Source of the DNA: Rhodospirillales bacterium
GTDB lineage: Bacteria; Pseudomonadota; Alphaproteobacteria; Reyranellales; Reyranellaceae
NCBI GenBank assembly: GCA_013205335.1
Contig: JABMNB010000243.1
Span: forward strand, 1-13,834
Length of the DNA: 13,834 nt
Direction of reading: 5' to 3'
The position numbers and the translations under genes are program-made. Positions 11,646-13,834 of this stretch are shown one piece after another. Position 1 is the first letter of the stretch. Every line of letters begins with the position of its first letter. A model generated the notes under the pieces. That model saw only the letters and a program-made list of their open reading frames with translations. It was not told where the DNA came from and did not search any database.

Positions 11646-13733
11646 TCATAGGATGAAGCTGTCCAGGCCGATCTTGGACAGCTGATCGTGGGTGCCCACG
11701 ATCATCGCGATCTCCATGGCGGCGCCGGATCCAGCGACGCCGTCGGCGTCGATCGTCACGTGCAGCCCGTCATCGCGCAGGTCGAAGCCGACATGGAAGC
11801 CATCGGCGTATTTCCCGGCCTCGCTGCCGCCGAAGAAGTCGGAGACATCGATGCGGTCGAGACCGATCTCGAAGTCCTTGATCGTGTCGACCCCGGACTT
11901 GGCATCGAGCGCCCGGAAGACGAACGTGTCGCGCCCCAAGCCGCCGGTCAGCACGTCGCTGCCCGAGCCGCCATAGAGCGAGTCGTCGCCGCTGCCGCCA
12001 ATGAGCCTGTCGTTGCCGGCACCCCCGTCGAGCGAGTCGTTGCCGACGCCGCCGTCGAGCGTGTCGTTGTCGGCATCACCCGAGAGCTTGTCGTCACCGG
12101 ACCCGCCCGAGAGCTTGTCCGTGCCCGCGCCACCCGCCAGCGCATCGTTACCCGACCCGCCGTCAAGCGTATCGTTGCCGGCATCGCCCGAGAGCTGATC
12201 GTCACCGGTCCCGCCCAGGAGCTTGTCCGTGCCTTCACCGCCCGACAGGACGTCGTTCCCCGACCCGCCGTCGAGCGTATCGTTGCCGGCATCACCCGAG
12301 AGCATGTCGTCACCGGACCCGCCCGAGAGCGTGTCCGTGCCCTCGCCACCCGACAGCACGTCGTTCTCCGAGCCACCGTCGAGCGAATCGTTGCCGGTCC
12401 CGCCCGCGAGCTTGTCGTTACCGGCACCACCCACGAGCTTGTCGTTGCCGCTGTCGCCGAGCAGCGTGTCAGCGCCGGTGCCGCCGTCGAGACTGTCGTC
12501 GCCGGCTCCGGCGTCGAGCACGTCATCGTCAGCGCCGCCGGACAGAATGTCGTAACCGGATTCGCCCGCCAGCCAGTCAGCACCATCACCGCCGACGAGC
12601 GTGTCGTTTCCGGAACCGCCATAGGCGATGTCGTTGCCTGCACCGCCATCGATCGTGTCATTGCCGGAATCGCCATGAAGCGTGTCGTTCCCGGCTTCGC
12701 CATAGACCTTGTCGTCGCCGGTGCCGCCATAGGCAATGTCGTTGCCAGTGCCGCCACGGATCGTGTCGTTGCCGTTGTCGCCATACAGGCGGTCGTTGCC
12801 CGACCTGCCATACAGCGTGTCGTTGCCTTCGCCGCCCTGGAGGATGTCGTCCTCCGTTCCCTCGACGTACGGCTTCGGCGCTGCCGGCACGAACACGCCA
12901 TCGACGATCTCGCCGGCCTGGCCGGTCCGGCCGTGGGCAGTGAGCACCTGCACGTTCGCCTTGCCGATGTTCACCGTGATCACCGCGTCATCGAAGTCCC
13001 GGTCGCCACCGCCCTTCAGGTCCTCAAACCCGATACGGACGGTCCCGGCGTCCGCGTCGACCCTGCCGACGGTATGAAGGATGCCGTCGTTGTTGAGCGG
13101 CAGCGTCTTCCCATAGGCCGCCGAATGGTATCCGTCGCCGCGCACCTGGGTTGCCTTGCCGTCGGCCGAGACGAACCACAGCTGCGGGTTTGTCGATTCC
13201 AGCGTGGCCGCCTGGCCCATGGCGTCGCGGAATTCGTAACGACCGTTCACGAACTTCGAAAAGTCGTTCTGGCTCGCGCCATTCGATACGACGAAGAATC
13301 CGAGCTGATCGCCGCCGCGCAGCTCCAGGGACTGCGATGTTCCGGCCGCGATGTTGCCGCCGCTTCCCGGAAGGCTGGCATTCGACCACACGATCTGGAC
13401 GTCGGAGATCTTGCCGTCGACGACCTTGTAGGATCCGATCGTATTCAGATAGCCGGCGGTCTCTCCTTCGAACGTGATGGTTCCCTTGTAGTCCTTGTCG
13501 ATGCTGAGACGATCGAGTCTCGCGAAGGACGGGCCCGAGCCGCCGCCGTAGAGCACGTCGTTGCCCGATTGCCCGACCAGGGTATCGTTGCCGCGCCCAC
13601 CGTAAGCGATGTCGTTGCCGTTGTTGGCCATGACCGAGTCGTCGCCCTTGCGGGCCAGAAACAACTCGTCGATCGTACTGCCTCTCAGAAAGTCGGGTCG
13701 TGCCCCCGGTAGTGGTGTAGCAGGTCGGAGCAA
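11646..13733 (-). CDS. RTX calcium-binding, type I-secreted repeat protein with DUF4114-like domain
   Basis: About 695 residues. A short RTX block (about 27-65) is followed by a DUF4114-like beta domain (about 66-260, ending FEDLKGGGDRDFDDAVITV). Then come 35 consecutive nonapeptides of the GGxGxDxLx type (292-606) and an RTX C-terminal tail (DTFVFRALDAKSGVDTIKDF to the end at DSFIL) typical of type I secretion substrates. Such repeats bind Ca2+ and fold outside the cell as parallel beta-rolls. No catalytic domain is recognisable. The start is unresolved: TTG 13733 is the only conventional start near the upstream end and has no Shine-Dalgarno. ATG 13631 lies inside the first RTX block, and the frame stays open to the window edge (13834), so the gene may begin outside. 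It ends at a strong terminator. Azotobacter AlgE epimerases carry similar RTX modules, but the epimerase module is absent here. Confidence 0.85.
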   Translation of the reverse strand: MLRPATPLPGARPDFLRGSTIDELFLARKGDDSVMANNGNDIAYGGRGNDTLVGQSGNDVLYGGGSGPSFARLDRLSIDKDYKGTITFEGETAGYLNTIGSYKVVDGKISDVQIVWSNASLPGSGGNIAAGTSQSLELRGGDQLGFFVVSNGASQNDFSKFVNGRYEFRDAMGQAATLESTNPQLWFVSADGKATQVRGDGYHSAAYGKTLPLNNDGILHTVGRVDADAGTVRIGFEDLKGGGDRDFDDAVITVNIGKANVQVLTAHGRTGQAGEIVDGVFVPAAPKPYVEGTEDDILQGGEGNDTLYGRSGNDRLYGDNGNDTIRGGTGNDIAYGGTGDDKVYGEAGNDTLHGDSGNDTIDGGAGNDIAYGGSGNDTLVGGDGADWLAGESGYDILSGGADDDVLDAGAGDDSLDGGTGADTLLGDSGNDKLVGGAGNDKLAGGTGNDSLDGGSENDVLSGGEGTDTLSGGSGDDMLSGDAGNDTLDGGSGNDVLSGGEGTDKLLGGTGDDQLSGDAGNDTLDGGSGNDALAGGAGTDKLSGGSGDDKLSGDADNDTLDGGVGNDSLDGGAGNDRLIGGSGDDSLYGGSGSDVLTGGLGRDTFVFRALDAKSGVDTIKDFEIGLDRIDVSDFFGGSEAGKYADGFHVGFDLRDDGLHVTIDADGVAGSGAAMEIAMIVGTHDQLSKIGLDSFIL
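11916..12860 (-). repeat. RTX-encoding tandem repeat array (27-bp unit, 108-bp higher-order unit)
   Basis: 35 contiguous 27-bp units encode the nonapeptides. At 12024-12347 they group into three successive 108-bp (four-unit) copies of the pattern GxGTD, GxGDD, DAxND, GxGND. The marker near cg-tatcgttgccggcatc recurs at 12060, 12168, 12276 and, diverged, 12384, exactly 108 bp apart. This indicates recent expansion by unequal recombination or slippage. Confidence 0.9.
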
Positions 13734-13834
13734 GGCCGCGAGCGAGCGCGCTCTCCGATAGCGCCGTAGCGAGGGAGCGGGCTTGCGGCGGTCACCGGCG
13801 ATTTCTCGGTTAGGGTCGGGTTGCGAAGACCAAC
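13734..13834. other. Unassigned right edge upstream of the RTX gene
   Basis: 101 bp with the RTX frame still open but no ATG or GTG start. It holds short palindromes (gagcgcgctc at 13744-13753; gcgct-N7-agcgc at 13748-13764). The encoded text is Arg/Pro/Ser-rich and has many A/T-ending codons, unlike the RTX body, so it looks more like an intergenic or inserted segment than coding DNA. No promoter is recognised. Confidence 0.3.

Noticed and set aside
11916..12860. CRISPR-like regular repeats
   Set aside because: The 27-bp periodicity is continuous coding repeat without spacers and translates to RTX nonapeptides.
11688..13712. 674-codon plus-strand frame with repetitive Val/Ala/Arg text
   Set aside because: Periodic only because it is the complement of the RTX repeats.
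13744..13764. Short GC palindromes at the right edge as an attachment site or mobile-element end
   Set aside because: Too short, no direct-repeat partner in the window and no integrase or transposase nearby.

Overview
This is a GC-rich window with long antisense shadow frames, GC-rich third codon positions and gene families typical of Alphaproteobacteria: a Crp/Fnr regulator with an unusual recognition helix, a HisKA_2-type histidine kinase, and a bacterial transglutaminase of the 'IRHRTTY' type. I cannot name the species; a Rhodospirillales- or Reyranella-like soil or water organism is a guess from style only.

Layout. The left edge holds the first 149 codons of groEL on the minus strand. 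A 182-bp divergent region separates it from a plus-strand group: a Crp/Fnr-type regulator (630-1283), a soluble GAF/HisKA_2 histidine kinase (1419-2513) and a transglutaminase-like protease (2525-3430). The last of these overlaps, tail to tail by 34 bp, a small secreted protein of unknown function on the minus strand (3397-3852). Everything from there to the right edge is on the minus strand. In transcription order from the right it runs: an RTX repeat protein, a strong terminator, a Nudix hydrolase, a sigma-54-dependent response regulator, GDP-mannose dehydrogenase (algD-like), a membrane-fusion protein (alg44-like), a GT2 polymer synthase (alg8-like), and an alginate-lyase-family protein (algL-like).

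The centre of interest is 3959-9355, a four-gene alginate-type exopolysaccharide module outside Pseudomonas/Azotobacter. AlgD would make GDP-mannuronate. The Alg8-like enzyme would polymerise it across the inner membrane with the Alg44-like partner. The AlgL-like periplasmic protein would trim or clear polymer. The genes are tightly coupled (26-nt gap, then GTGA and TGATG overlaps). Differences from the classical system are visible. The Alg44 homologue has no N-terminal PilZ (c-di-GMP) domain. The AlgL homologue appears to carry His where the catalytic Tyr is expected. No algK/E/G/X/I/J/F/A homologue lies in the window.

Regulation probably runs through the NtrC-family activator encoded just upstream. 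It keeps GAFTGA, so it should act with sigma-54. The 193-bp gap before algD contains a TTGGCACG-N4-TTGG element (one mismatch in the -12 box) and, about 80-100 bp further upstream, a perfect inverted repeat at enhancer distance. The regulator's own Shine-Dalgarno sequence sits in a perfect hairpin. The Nudix enzyme upstream could act on a nucleotide sugar such as GDP-mannose, but this is inference. The RTX protein, with 35 C-terminal nonapeptide repeats and a type I secretion tail, is a plausible calcium-binding extracellular or matrix partner. Its 5' end is unresolved at the window edge.
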